Position numbers and translations under genes: made by a program
Part shown: positions 41,535 to 49,862 of the stretch, in pieces
Layout: each line of letters starts with the position of its first letter
Position numbering within the stretch: position 1 is the stretch's first letter
NCBI RefSeq assembly: GCF_900162685.1
Contig: NZ_LT727828.1
Span: 708,824-772,823 of the forward strand
Length of the DNA: 64,000 bases
Source of the DNA: Terribacillus halophilus
GTDB lineage: Bacteria; Bacillota; Bacilli; Bacillales; Amphibacillaceae
Direction of reading: 5' to 3'
The notes under the pieces: generated by a model
What the model was told of the DNA's origin: nothing
Seen by the model: only the letters and a program-made list of their open reading frames with translations
Databases searched by the model: none

Positions 41535-44500
41535 ATGAGAAAAGTATTAAGTATCATCTTGGTTGCCATATTAGTAGTTAGTTCTATTCCAATAGATGTA
41601 AAAGGGCAGTCCATACCAAAAGACACAGAAAAACCTGCAGATATATTAGAGGGTTCACAAGAAACCAACAATCAAAATGTAGGAGAAGAAGAGGGTAACA
41701 TAGTAGAGGCAGAGGTACCTGCCGAAAAGAATACAACAGAAAACAATGACACAAATGATGAAAGTGCTGAAGAGCTAATTTCAGACAATGTCACAAAGCA
41801 ATCAGAGGACACAGAAAGTCTAAATCAAGAAAAAACAAATAATGTTGAAGCTGAAAATGAAAATAAGACAGAAGATACAGCAAGTGAAACAGAAGCTGTA
41901 AAAAAGAGTAAAGAGAGTACAGAGAAGGAAGATACCGAGGTTGAAACAGAAGAACTGAGAGTCTCTGAACCTGAGAGCACAGATACAACAGATAGTGAAG
42001 CAAAGGTTAATGAATTTGGAATAAAAGAAGGAACAATGGTTTACGGAATGGATATTAGTAAATTAACAGAAGAAGAGCTTCAATACATACCAAAAGATTG
42101 GCGGGATGGTATAGAGGAAAAAGAAGCTGAATCTTCTGAGGAGCCAAAATTCTATTCGAAAAGTGCATATCCAGATGTGAATGACTGGATCTTAAAGAAT
42201 ACGCCGTCAACTGCAAATGTAAAGTATGAGTATAAAAATTTCTTTGCACAATTCAACTATAGATATGGTTATGGCAAGGTAGAAGGTGTTGTAGCACATG
42301 AAACAGCAAATCCACACTCTACTATCCGTTCGGAAATAGACTTTATGTCAAGAAATCATAACAATGCTTTTGTACATGCCTTTGTTGATCACGGTAACAT
42401 TATTGAGATTCATCCGACAAATCGTGCAGCATGGGGAGCAGGATTCTTTGCTAATCAACGCTTTGTGCATGTGGAACTAGTAGAAGAAGATAGATTTGTA
42501 GACTTTGCTAAGTCTATTAATAACTACTCTGATTATCTAGCATCGGTCTTATATAAATATAATCTTGGTGTAACAGATGCAGAAAGAAATGGCACTGGTA
42601 CACTCTGGTCTCATAATGCAGTTTCTAAGTTCTTAGGAGGAACAAATCACACGGATCCAATTAGCTACTTCGGAAGATGGGGTTATAGTTGGGATGAGTT
42701 TGTGGAATTAGTAAAACTAAAATATGCGGCTAAATCGATAAAAGAATCATCTACTAGCAAGCTAGGTCACATCCGATCCAGTCAATCCAAAATATATACC
42801 GATCTTGCAACGCTGCAACCTAGTAAGAAAGCGGGCAGCACATACACAAATCAAGTATATTATATTAAGAAAGAAGCAAAGCGTAATGGACAGCTTTACT
42901 ATCTTCTTAGTACGAAGCCAAGCAGTACTTCGGGTACAATCGGATGGATTCGCGCTAGTGACATAGTGGTTTACAACCACAAATCCATCGATAAATCAAA
43001 GAAAGACTATATAATTAATGGAAATGGAAAAGCTTATACAAAAGCTTGGGGCGGTTCTAAGAACTTTGTATATAATCTTTCTTCTTACAAGGGAAGCACA
43101 CTTCACGTGAATTTATCAGAAGCAGTAGGCAGTAATTTATGGCTTCGAGGAACATTGAATGGCAAGCAGGTATGGGTACACTCTAGCTATGTATCAGCAA
43201 AGGGGAAAACATCTTATACAAGTAAGCTAGGGCACTTGAAGAGCAATGCTAAGATATACAAAGACCCTTTAAAGCCTAGTACTGTACGAATTGCCGGAAA
43301 TAAGGATCTTAATCAAGTTTACTATATCAAAAAGCAAATAGACTCGAACGGTGAAAAGTACTATTTAATCAGCTATTCACCGAGCAGCACTAAAGGTACA
43401 TTAGGCTGGGTAAAATCAACAGATATGTCGGTACACGAGCATAAGGGAGTATCCAAAGCACCTAAAACACTCTACGTCAAAGGAACAGGTACCGCTTATA
43501 GTAAAGCTTGGGGCGGATCAAAAAACAAAATCTACACGCTCTCTTCTCTGAAAGGAGAGAAGTTTGAAGTAAACCTTACAGAAAAAGTCGGCAGCAATAC
43601 ATGGTACCGAGGAAAGCTGAATGGTAAGAATGTATTTATACACTCCGCATTCGTTACTACAAGTATGGAAGTTAAGACGAGCCAGTTAGGACATCTGGGG
43701 AATAATGCACGTATTTATACAAACCTGTCTAATCCCTCTTCCTACAAAGTTGCAGAGAAAGATGGCTTTACAAATGCCGTCTACTACGCAAAAAGACAAG
43801 CGAAGCTGAATGGTGAATTGTATTACAAAATAAGCACCAAGCCAAGCAGCACAGCAGGTGTTGTCGGCTGGGTAAAAGCTTCTGACTTTAACCACCGATC
43901 ACATAAATCAATCAGTAACAACAGAAAAACGATGTATGTGAAAGGAACTGGCGAAGCTTTTACAAAAGCATGGGGTGGTTCAAAAAACAAAGTCTATAAT
44001 CTTTCATCTCTAAAAGGAGAAAAGTTTGAAGTGAATCTGACAGAAAAAGTTGGAAACAATACATGGTATCGTGGGATGCTCAATGGTAAGAATGTATTTA
44101 TACATTCTGCATTTGTCAGCGATACTATCGAGAGCACGACAAGCATGCTGGGTCATCTTGGGAACAATACACGTATTTATACAAATCTAAGCAATCTCTC
44201 TTCGTACAAAATTGCGAGGAGAGAGGGCTTTACAAATGCTGTTTACTACGCAAAAAGACAAGCGAAGCTAAATGGAGAAATGTATTATAAAATAAGCACA
44301 AAGCCAAGCAGTATCTCAGGGGTAGTCGGCTGGGTAAAAGCGTCTGAATTTAATCATCGAACACATAAGTCAATTAGTAAAAACAGAAAAACATTGTATG
44401 TAAAAGGAACTGGCGAAGCTTTTACAAAAGCATGGGGCGGTTCAAAAAACAAAGTTTATTCACTGTCTTCTTTAAAGGGAGAAAAGTTTGAAGTTAACCT

Positions 44501-44585
44501 GACAGAAAAAGTCGGAACCAATACATGGTACCGAGGAATACTGCATGGTAAGAATGTATTTATTCACTCATCTTATGTCAGATAA
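41535..44585 (+). CDS. GW-repeat autolysin with N-acetylmuramoyl-L-alanine amidase domain
   Basis: 1016 residues. Signal peptide at 1-25, acidic linker to about 160, an Amidase_2 domain at about 205-395 (zinc ligand His in VVAHETANPH, and later in LWSHNAVSKFLGGTNHTDP; the SKFLGGTxHxDP pattern is that of Atl/Ami amidases), then four GW units (404-1016) like those of the preceding glucosaminidase. It removes stem peptides from glycan. Staphylococcal Atl joins amidase, GW repeats and glucosaminidase in one polypeptide that is later cut; here the two activities are separate neighbouring genes with related repeats. The ATG at 41535 with AAGGGG upstream is chosen; a TTG at 41529 is less likely. Confidence 0.92.
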   Translation: MRKVLSIILVAILVVSSIPIDVKGQSIPKDTEKPADILEGSQETNNQNVGEEEGNIVEAEVPAEKNTTENNDTNDESAEELISDNVTKQSEDTESLNQEKTNNVEAENENKTEDTASETEAVKKSKESTEKEDTEVETEELRVSEPESTDTTDSEAKVNEFGIKEGTMVYGMDISKLTEEELQYIPKDWRDGIEEKEAESSEEPKFYSKSAYPDVNDWILKNTPSTANVKYEYKNFFAQFNYRYGYGKVEGVVAHETANPHSTIRSEIDFMSRNHNNAFVHAFVDHGNIIEIHPTNRAAWGAGFFANQRFVHVELVEEDRFVDFAKSINNYSDYLASVLYKYNLGVTDAERNGTGTLWSHNAVSKFLGGTNHTDPISYFGRWGYSWDEFVELVKLKYAAKSIKESSTSKLGHIRSSQSKIYTDLATLQPSKKAGSTYTNQVYYIKKEAKRNGQLYYLLSTKPSSTSGTIGWIRASDIVVYNHKSIDKSKKDYIINGNGKAYTKAWGGSKNFVYNLSSYKGSTLHVNLSEAVGSNLWLRGTLNGKQVWVHSSYVSAKGKTSYTSKLGHLKSNAKIYKDPLKPSTVRIAGNKDLNQVYYIKKQIDSNGEKYYLISYSPSSTKGTLGWVKSTDMSVHEHKGVSKAPKTLYVKGTGTAYSKAWGGSKNKIYTLSSLKGEKFEVNLTEKVGSNTWYRGKLNGKNVFIHSAFVTTSMEVKTSQLGHLGNNARIYTNLSNPSSYKVAEKDGFTNAVYYAKRQAKLNGELYYKISTKPSSTAGVVGWVKASDFNHRSHKSISNNRKTMYVKGTGEAFTKAWGGSKNKVYNLSSLKGEKFEVNLTEKVGNNTWYRGMLNGKNVFIHSAFVSDTIESTTSMLGHLGNNTRIYTNLSNLSSYKIARREGFTNAVYYAKRQAKLNGEMYYKISTKPSSISGVVGWVKASEFNHRTHKSISKNRKTLYVKGTGEAFTKAWGGSKNKVYSLSSLKGEKFEVNLTEKVGTNTWYRGILHGKNVFIHSSYVR
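42748..44582 (+). repeat. Four tandem GW units in the amidase gene
   Basis: Units start at about 42748, 43213, 43675 and 44143 (462-468 bp). Units 3 and 4 are closest to each other and to units 1-3 of the upstream gene; unit 1 is most diverged. Confidence 0.88.
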
Positions 44586-44721
44586 TGATGGACATAGTAC
44601 AGCTATTTTACTTTGTAAATAAGTTCTTATTTATATATGGATCACAAATCGTAAAGTAACCGAAATAAGCAGCTGGGATATCACGAAGTAAGAAGGTACT
44701 TACTAAAGTAAACACCAGCAA

Positions 44722-44770
44722 AAAAGAAGAACACATTCGAGCAGCTAATCGTGCTCGTTGTGTTCTTTTC
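44722..44770 (+). terminator. Terminator after the amidase gene
   Basis: GAACACA-TTCGAGCA pairs with TGCTCGTTGTGTTC, flanked by A-run and TTTT. Confidence 0.82.
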
Positions 44771-44793
44771 ATTTGGATCTTAAGGAATAGAAA

Positions 44794-44842
44794 TGTAAAG
44801 TTATTGTGTATAATTGTAAAGTTTTTGTTTTCGTGGCATAAT
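44794..44842 (+). promoter_or_regulatory. tagA promoter with WalR/PhoP-like box
   Basis: TTGTAA (44814), 17-base spacer, CATAAT (44837). TGTAAA-GTTAT-TGTGTA at 44794-44810 lies four bases before the -35; the second half is imperfect. On the other strand TTTACA resembles a PhoP half-site. Confidence 0.6.
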
Positions 44843-44902
44843 GGGAAAGTCTATTCTAGAGACTAAAAAAAGTCTGTTATAGTCTTGAAAGGTTGTTAGG
44901 AC

Positions 44903-45646
44903 TTGGAGAATGAAAAAGTTGAAATAATGCAAATTCCTTTTGATAAACTAACCCAGAAGGAATTGTTACAGAAGCATTTGTATAAGCGTATAGAGAAGGA
45001 ACAAAGGACATTTATTGTAACAGCAAATCCTGAAATTGTGATGCAGACACGCATTGATCATATATATAAAGAGAGCGTACAAAGCGCAGATTACATTATC
45101 CCTGACGGTGCTGGTATCGTAGTTGCATCGAAAATACTAGGGAATCCAATCGAAGAACGTGTGACAGGCTTTGACTTGATGTTCAGACTGCTTAGTTATG
45201 CAGACAAGCATAACTTGAGCTGTTACTTTTTAGGAGCTACTGAAGAGGTAAATGAGAGTGCTGTTAACCATGTGATTTCTCAATATCCAGGAATCGTTAT
45301 TGCTGGAAGGCACAACGGCTACTTTACAAATGATGATGAAGTTGCCAAGCATGTAGCTGCAACTAAACCTGATTTCGTTTTTGCTGCACTCGGATTTCCG
45401 AAGCAGGAAAAGTGGATTGCTGCGCATCAGCATATATTTGAAAAAGGCGTTTTTATGGGAGTTGGCGGTGTTTTCGATATATTAGCTGGACAGGTTAGCC
45501 GTGCACCGCGTATTTGGATCAAGTTGAATTTGGAGTGGGCGTATCGCTTAATAAAACAGCCATTCCGCTGGAAAAGAATATTGAAAGCATTTGAATTTAT
45601 GTTCCGGATTGTTCTCGGCCGAAACAAAAATAAGGCAGGAAGCTGA
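44903..45646 (+). CDS. tagA: ManNAc transferase of the teichoic acid linkage unit
   Basis: 247 residues, WecG/TagA/CpsF family. IVTANPEIVMQTR, YIIPDGAGIVVASKILG, CYFLGATEEV, FAALGFPKQEKWIA and GVGGVFDILAGQVSRAPRIW are the family blocks; Asp in PDGAG is catalytic-type. It adds ManNAc to undecaprenyl-PP-GlcNAc made by TagO. TTG at 44903 with an AGG upstream is a weak start, but no better one exists. Located between the amidase and the tagGH exporter; own promoter. Confidence 0.93.
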   Translation: MENEKVEIMQIPFDKLTQKELLQKHLYKRIEKEQRTFIVTANPEIVMQTRIDHIYKESVQSADYIIPDGAGIVVASKILGNPIEERVTGFDLMFRLLSYADKHNLSCYFLGATEEVNESAVNHVISQYPGIVIAGRHNGYFTNDDEVAKHVAATKPDFVFAALGFPKQEKWIAAHQHIFEKGVFMGVGGVFDILAGQVSRAPRIWIKLNLEWAYRLIKQPFRWKRILKAFEFMFRIVLGRNKNKAGS

Positions 45647-45659
45647 AGCTTCCTGCCTT
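45632..45659. terminator. Bidirectional terminator between tagA and tagH
   Basis: AAGGCAGGAAGCT pairs perfectly with AGCTTCCTGCCTT; the arms overlap the end of both convergent genes. Confidence 0.88.
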
Positions 45660-46440
45660 ATTTGCTTTCTAAGACGCTTTGTCGATATGCGTCTTTTTCT
45701 GCTTTTGTTTTCTTCTTGTAATCATTCAAGAAGGCTTCGTATTTAGGAATTACTTCCTCAATTGTACCGTATTCACGTACGCGTCCAAACTCGAGCCAAA
45801 GTATCTTATCGCAGAATTGTTTCATCTGGCCGATAGAGTGACTTACAAAAATCATTGTCTTACCTCTATCTTTGAATTCCTGCATCTTAGCCAAGCTCTT
45901 TTCAGCAAAAGCTTTATCTCCTACAGAGAGAGCTTCGTCAATAATTAGTATTTCCGGATCTATATTGACCGAAATTGAAAAACCGAGACGAGACTTCATC
46001 CCACTGGAGTAATTTTTAACAGGCTGGTCGATAAATTTCTCGAGCTCTGCAAATTCGATTATTTCCGGTTCTAATTTGCGTATTTCTTTTTGATTTAAAC
46101 CGAGCATCAGGCATTTTAATTCAATGTTCTGCCTACCGGTCAAATCGCCCTTTAATCCAGCTGCTACAGCAATTAAAGCTGCTTCACCGTTCAGTGTAAC
46201 AGTTCCAGTTGTTTCTGGAACAATGCCTGAAATGATATTGGATAAGGTAGACTTACCAGAACCATTTATTCCGATAAACCCTACTACATCTCCTTTTTCA
46301 GCTGTAAAGTTAACATTGCGCAGTGCATAGAAATCTTCACCATAACTTTTAGGCAAGATAATATCCTTAATGCGGTCTGAACTCTTGCTATATAATTTAT
46401 ACTTTTTGCTCACGTTCTCCACAATAATTGATTTTTCCAT
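45658..46440 (-). CDS. tagH: Teichoic acid export ABC ATPase
   Basis: 260 residues. Walker A GINGSGKST, signature NYSSGMKSRLGFSISVN, Walker B EILIIDEALSVGD, and switch VSHSIGQMKQFCD. TagH/RfbE class of polysaccharide exporters; the length equals S. aureus TarH, without the long C-terminal extension of B. subtilis TagH (527 residues). With TagG it moves undecaprenyl-linked WTA across the membrane. Follows tagG by 15 bases on the minus strand. Confidence 0.94.
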   Translation of the reverse strand: MEKSIIVENVSKKYKLYSKSSDRIKDIILPKSYGEDFYALRNVNFTAEKGDVVGFIGINGSGKSTLSNIISGIVPETTGTVTLNGEAALIAVAAGLKGDLTGRQNIELKCLMLGLNQKEIRKLEPEIIEFAELEKFIDQPVKNYSSGMKSRLGFSISVNIDPEILIIDEALSVGDKAFAEKSLAKMQEFKDRGKTMIFVSHSIGQMKQFCDKILWLEFGRVREYGTIEEVIPKYEAFLNDYKKKTKAEKDAYRQSVLESK

Positions 46441-46455
46441 AATAAACCCTTTCGT

Positions 46456-47289
46456 TTAAAGAAAGTCTATAAAGTGTCTTCTGAATCTGACATGTAATAT
46501 TGAACCTATTGTAAACAGGATGATCGTTACTACCCAGAAATAGATGGAGTATTGCCAGGAGTTGATCAAATACCAACCATGCTGTCCAAGCAAACCTGCT
46601 CGGTAGCCTTCCACTAAGTAATAAAGCGGATTTAGCTTCATTAATGTATCCAGAAAACCGGGAAGATTTTGGGATGTCCACAATATTGGTGTTAAATATA
46701 ATACCATACGTAGTACTGCTTGTAACAATAACTGTATATCACGTATTAGTGTAGTCAAAGTCGTCATTAGTAAAGCAAATGCATACGTAAATGCAAATGC
46801 CGCGAATACAAAATAAGGTAACTGGAGGATATAGATGCTAAGTGTATAACCAGTTATTTGCGCGATAATCAGTGCTATCACGATTAAAATTATATGCGGA
46901 TAGAACTTAGAAAAAATCGTGATATTAGGGATGACGCTCATTGGGAAGTTCATTTTAGACAACAAGCGCAGCCTTGTATAGATTGATTTGGCCCCCTGGG
47001 TAGCAGCAGGTTGGAAGAACATCCAAAGAATGAGCCCGGTGATTAACCACGGTAAGAATTGAATGGGTTCTCCGCCTGATGGGTTATCTATTACTTTCTT
47101 GTCGCCTCCGTTGATTAGGTAGCCGAACACGAGCCAGTAAATTGCAATCTGAATGAGAGGGCTCAAGATCTCCCAAGCCAAACCAAGATAGTTAGCACTA
47201 TTGTTATTCCTTAATTCATAAAGTGAAATGCGTCGAATGAGATTAAAATGCTTGAATTGTTCTTTTAGAACAGTAAATGCTGATTTCAT
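46456..47289 (-). CDS. tagG: Teichoic acid export ABC permease
   Basis: 277 residues, six membrane helices, ABC-2 type. YLGLAWEILSPLIQIAIYWLVFGYLI and MNPLYYLVEGYRAGLLG are the family blocks. Partner of TagH. Minus-strand ATG at 47289 with AGGAAGG upstream. The promoter at 47337-47365 and a perfect WalR-type box just before it suggest control by WalRK or PhoPR. Confidence 0.94.
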   Translation of the reverse strand: MKSAFTVLKEQFKHFNLIRRISLYELRNNNSANYLGLAWEILSPLIQIAIYWLVFGYLINGGDKKVIDNPSGGEPIQFLPWLITGLILWMFFQPAATQGAKSIYTRLRLLSKMNFPMSVIPNITIFSKFYPHIILIVIALIIAQITGYTLSIYILQLPYFVFAAFAFTYAFALLMTTLTTLIRDIQLLLQAVLRMVLYLTPILWTSQNLPGFLDTLMKLNPLYYLVEGYRAGLLGQHGWYLINSWQYSIYFWVVTIILFTIGSILHVRFRRHFIDFL

Positions 47290-47336
47290 AAAAGCGTCCT
47301 TCCTGCTAGGATGTTCTTTTTGTTCAGACCTCTTAA

Positions 47337-47388
47337 ATTATACTAGCAACAATGCTAGAAAACAATTTTATTTTACATTGCCTTTACA
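47337..47388 (-). promoter_or_regulatory. tagGH promoter with perfect WalR-type box
   Basis: Minus strand TTGTTT (47360-47365), 17-base spacer, TATAAT (47337-47342). The spacer holds CTAGCA-TTGT-TGCTAG. TGTAAA-GGCAA-TGTAAA at 47372-47388 lies six bases before the -35. Confidence 0.8.
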
Positions 47389-47410
47389 TTTGAAAGCAAT
47401 GGACAAAAGG

Positions 47411-47442
47411 AACTGCCACCCGAAATGAGGTGGCAGTTTTAT
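47411..47442. terminator. Terminator after the LCP gene
   Basis: AACTGCCACC pairs with GGTGGCAGTT. T-rich on both sides; on the minus strand it ends the LCP gene. Confidence 0.8.
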
Positions 47443-47446
47443 TAGT

Positions 47447-48739
47447 TTATGGGGTTGTCGTGCTTCCTGACGTGCCATATGTTTGACTCGTGTCGTCATA
47501 TGAACTGGAAGAGCCGCTAGTACCGGTATCGTAGCTGGATGTACCAGCAGAACCGTTGCTCCCAGTAGAGTCGGTAGTACCTGTACTGTCATAAGCTGAG
47601 TCAGTTTCAGTGCTGCTTTCCGTGTATCCTGCAGACCCAGTGTTTCCAGTAGAATCAGTAGTACCAGTGCTGCCTGTCTCACCAGTCGGCCCCGTACTGT
47701 CATAAACACCGCTACTGCCAGTTTCGACGCTATCAGTGTCTACTTCCAATGATAAACCAAGGTGCTCACGCAGCTCTTTCTGTGTATCAGCTAGGGATGC
47801 CGGATCGACTTGGTAATACCAAATACCATCGGACAGCTTGCCGCCGGTACCGTCAAGATTCAGCGTATTAATTGTCAATTTGTTGCTTGTACCATACGAT
47901 ACAAAGCTCTTAATTTGATCAAATGTCAGGCTCGTAGTTAGGTTGTCCCCAACGTCTTGAATTAAATCATCATATTTAAAGATAGAACTTGCAGAAGAGG
48001 CTTTGCTGATCATTGCTTTAATGATCTCCTGCTGACGTTTCCCGCGTTCGATATCATTATCGTAGTGGCGGGTGCGTGCAAGTGCCAGTGCTTCTTCTCC
48101 ATTGAGTTCTTGTAAGCCTTCCTCTAAGTGGATGGCATCTTTCTGGTCTTTTGAGTTTTGTTCGTACAGTTCATAAGGTACTTCTACTTCAATTCCGCCA
48201 AGCGTATCAATGATGTCCATAAAGGCGTTGAAGTTGATTTCCGCGTAATAATCGACCGGAACATTAAGGAAGTTTTCAACTGTTTCAACGCTGGCTTGTG
48301 CGCCGCCGTAAGCATGTGCATGCGTGATTTTCGTCTTTCTGTCCACTTCTGGGACGTACACGTACGAGTCACGCGGAATGCTTAACAAGTCCACACTATG
48401 CTCATCTTTATTGAAAGTAGCCAGAATCATGGCGTCCGAACGGGAATTTGATTGATCTCTTGTATCGCTATCGTCTACTCCCATAAATAAAATCGAAACA
48501 TTGTCTTCAACGGGGTCGACTGCTGCTTCGCGTAACTCGGATTTTTCCCGAGCATCTGCGACATGTGATTTTTCAATGGCGTTGGCAGCAGAAGTGTACA
48601 AGTGCGCCGCATAGGCTGCACCGCCAGCTCCCAGAATTAAAATCGGGAGGAGTATGAGCATTAGAATTCGCTTTTTTTTGAGTTTCTTCTTTACTTTTCG
48701 CCTAGGAGGCTGAGATTGATAGGGTGACCTTCTTGACAT
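47447..48739 (-). CDS. LytR-CpsA-Psr (LCP) wall polymer ligase
   Basis: 430 residues. Lys-rich cytoplasmic start, one membrane helix (LMLILLPILILGAGGAAYAA), and the LCP domain at about 85-310 (SILFMGVDDSDTRDQSNSRSDAMILATFNKD, SIPRDSYVYVP, ARTRHYDNDIERGKRQQEII), with the Arg/Asp cluster that binds polyprenyl pyrophosphate. LCP enzymes (TagT/U/V) transfer WTA from lipid to peptidoglycan MurNAc on the outside. The last 90 residues are a Gly/Ser/Thr low-complexity tail (GPTGETGSTG-type) that is unusual. Located next to tagGH. ATG at 48739 with AAAGGAGC upstream. Confidence 0.9.
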   Translation of the reverse strand: MSRRSPYQSQPPRRKVKKKLKKKRILMLILLPILILGAGGAAYAAHLYTSAANAIEKSHVADAREKSELREAAVDPVEDNVSILFMGVDDSDTRDQSNSRSDAMILATFNKDEHSVDLLSIPRDSYVYVPEVDRKTKITHAHAYGGAQASVETVENFLNVPVDYYAEINFNAFMDIIDTLGGIEVEVPYELYEQNSKDQKDAIHLEEGLQELNGEEALALARTRHYDNDIERGKRQQEIIKAMISKASSASSIFKYDDLIQDVGDNLTTSLTFDQIKSFVSYGTSNKLTINTLNLDGTGGKLSDGIWYYQVDPASLADTQKELREHLGLSLEVDTDSVETGSSGVYDSTGPTGETGSTGTTDSTGNTGSAGYTESSTETDSAYDSTGTTDSTGSNGSAGTSSYDTGTSGSSSSYDDTSQTYGTSGSTTTP

Positions 48740-48986
48740 AATTAAGCTCCTTTATGTGAATGTATCTGTATATTTATTCGTTGTCTGTTATTAGAAAATG
48801 GTGCCTAAAGTCATATACGCTACCCCTTATTGTACTATGAAAGCCGATCGACGTAAAATTACTATTAGATTACAAGCAGAGCCTGCTCCTGTACGGGGTC
48901 TGCAGTGATTTCAGTCATTTTTCTAAACTTTTTCCACACTTTTTTATCGGGAGCACCGATTATAGGGGTGAAAGGAGGCGAGAGAC

Positions 48987-49214
48987 ATGGCAGTTACATC
49001 ATCCCATATCAAAACGCGACTCAGCATCGTGCTAAACGATGGAGTAGATGCGGAAACAGGCAAAGACAAATACAAAACGAAATCATTTAACAACGTACGT
49101 CTGGATGCAACACCGGAAGAGCTGTACGCATTCACTAGTGCATTAGTGCCACTTCAACAGCGTGAATTGTATACAGTAGAGAAAAACGATCAATCCACTT
49201 TGCGTAACACATAA
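48987..49214 (+). CDS. DUF1659 small protein
   Basis: 75 residues; the pattern LSIVLNDGVDAETGKDKYKTKSFNNV with a following ATPEELYAFTSALVPLQQRELYTV segment is DUF1659. ATG at 48987 with AAAGGAGGCG upstream. It is the first gene of the DUF1659-DUF2922-YvrJ set found together in many Bacillaceae. Function unknown; no membrane or signal segment. Confidence 0.85.
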   Translation: MAVTSSHIKTRLSIVLNDGVDAETGKDKYKTKSFNNVRLDATPEELYAFTSALVPLQQRELYTVEKNDQSTLRNT

Positions 49215-49241
49215 TTCGACAAATGAAGGAGGCAGGAAAAT

Positions 49242-49451
49242 ATGAAGAAACTAGACTTGCAATTTTTGAATGAAACTGGCAAAACGGTAACGATTAGTTT
49301 AGAGCAGCCGGTAGAACCTGCTGATGAAGCACTTATTAATGAGGCAATGGATACCATTATAGCTCAAAATGTCATCGCCTCAAGCGGCGGGGAATTGGTC
49401 TCAAAAAAAAGCGCCCGCATCGTTGATCGCACTGTCCAGGAGATATTCTGA
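49242..49451 (+). CDS. DUF2922 small protein
   Basis: 69 residues; LDLQFLNETGKTVTISLEQPVEPADEALI followed by VIASSGGELVSKKSARIVDRT matches DUF2922. ATG at 49242 with AAGGAGG upstream, 27 bases after the DUF1659 gene. Function unknown. A strong hairpin with T run follows before the YvrJ gene. Confidence 0.87.
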   Translation: MKKLDLQFLNETGKTVTISLEQPVEPADEALINEAMDTIIAQNVIASSGGELVSKKSARIVDRTVQEIF

Positions 49452-49455
49452 TACC

Positions 49456-49488
49456 AAGGGGTGCAGCTTTCGAAGCTGCACCCCTTTT
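49456..49488 (+). terminator. Terminator or attenuator inside the DUF1659-DUF2922-YvrJ set
   Basis: AAGGGGTGCAGCTT pairs perfectly with AAGCTGCACCCCTT, loop TCG, then TT. The YvrJ gene lies just beyond, so it probably gets less transcript. Confidence 0.85.
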
Positions 49489-49513
49489 CCAATAAGGAGA
49501 GGAGGCGGTTCTG

Positions 49514-49648
49514 ATGGAACCATGGCTTGCAATCATAAAAGAATTTGGGTTTCCGGCGGCAGTCACCTTTTACCTGATGCACCGGATCGAAAACAAATTA
49601 AACACACTGATTGCTTCCATTCACAGTTTGCCGGAGAAATTGAAATGA
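49514..49648 (+). CDS. YvrJ-family small protein
   Basis: 44 residues, start at the ATG at 49514 with GGAGAGGAGG upstream. Product: MEPWLAIIKEFGFPAAVTFY then LMHRIENKLNTLIASIHSLP and EKLK. This is the YvrJ family: one hydrophobic helix and a short amphipathic tail. Function unknown; a membrane peptide linked to the two DUF genes before it. Ends with a small terminator hairpin. Confidence 0.85.
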   Translation: MEPWLAIIKEFGFPAAVTFYLMHRIENKLNTLIASIHSLPEKLK

Positions 49649-49673
49649 AGGTGCCTTTGGGCATCTTTTTTTC
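49648..49673 (+). terminator. Small terminator after the YvrJ gene
   Basis: AGGTGCC pairs with GGGCATCT (wobble), followed by seven T residues. Confidence 0.7.
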
Positions 49674-49862
49674 TTGTCTTGGTTTTTAAGGTTTACACTT
49701 TTAACTTTTATAGAAACACTTATTTTGAATAATATCAAAAACAATTCAAATAAATAATGCTTTTTTCCTAGTAATTTGGTATTATATCAGTTGGTTAGTT
49801 AGGGGATTTATTCCAAGTTAACTAATACATTCAAAAAAAGAAACGAGAGGAAGAATCATATC

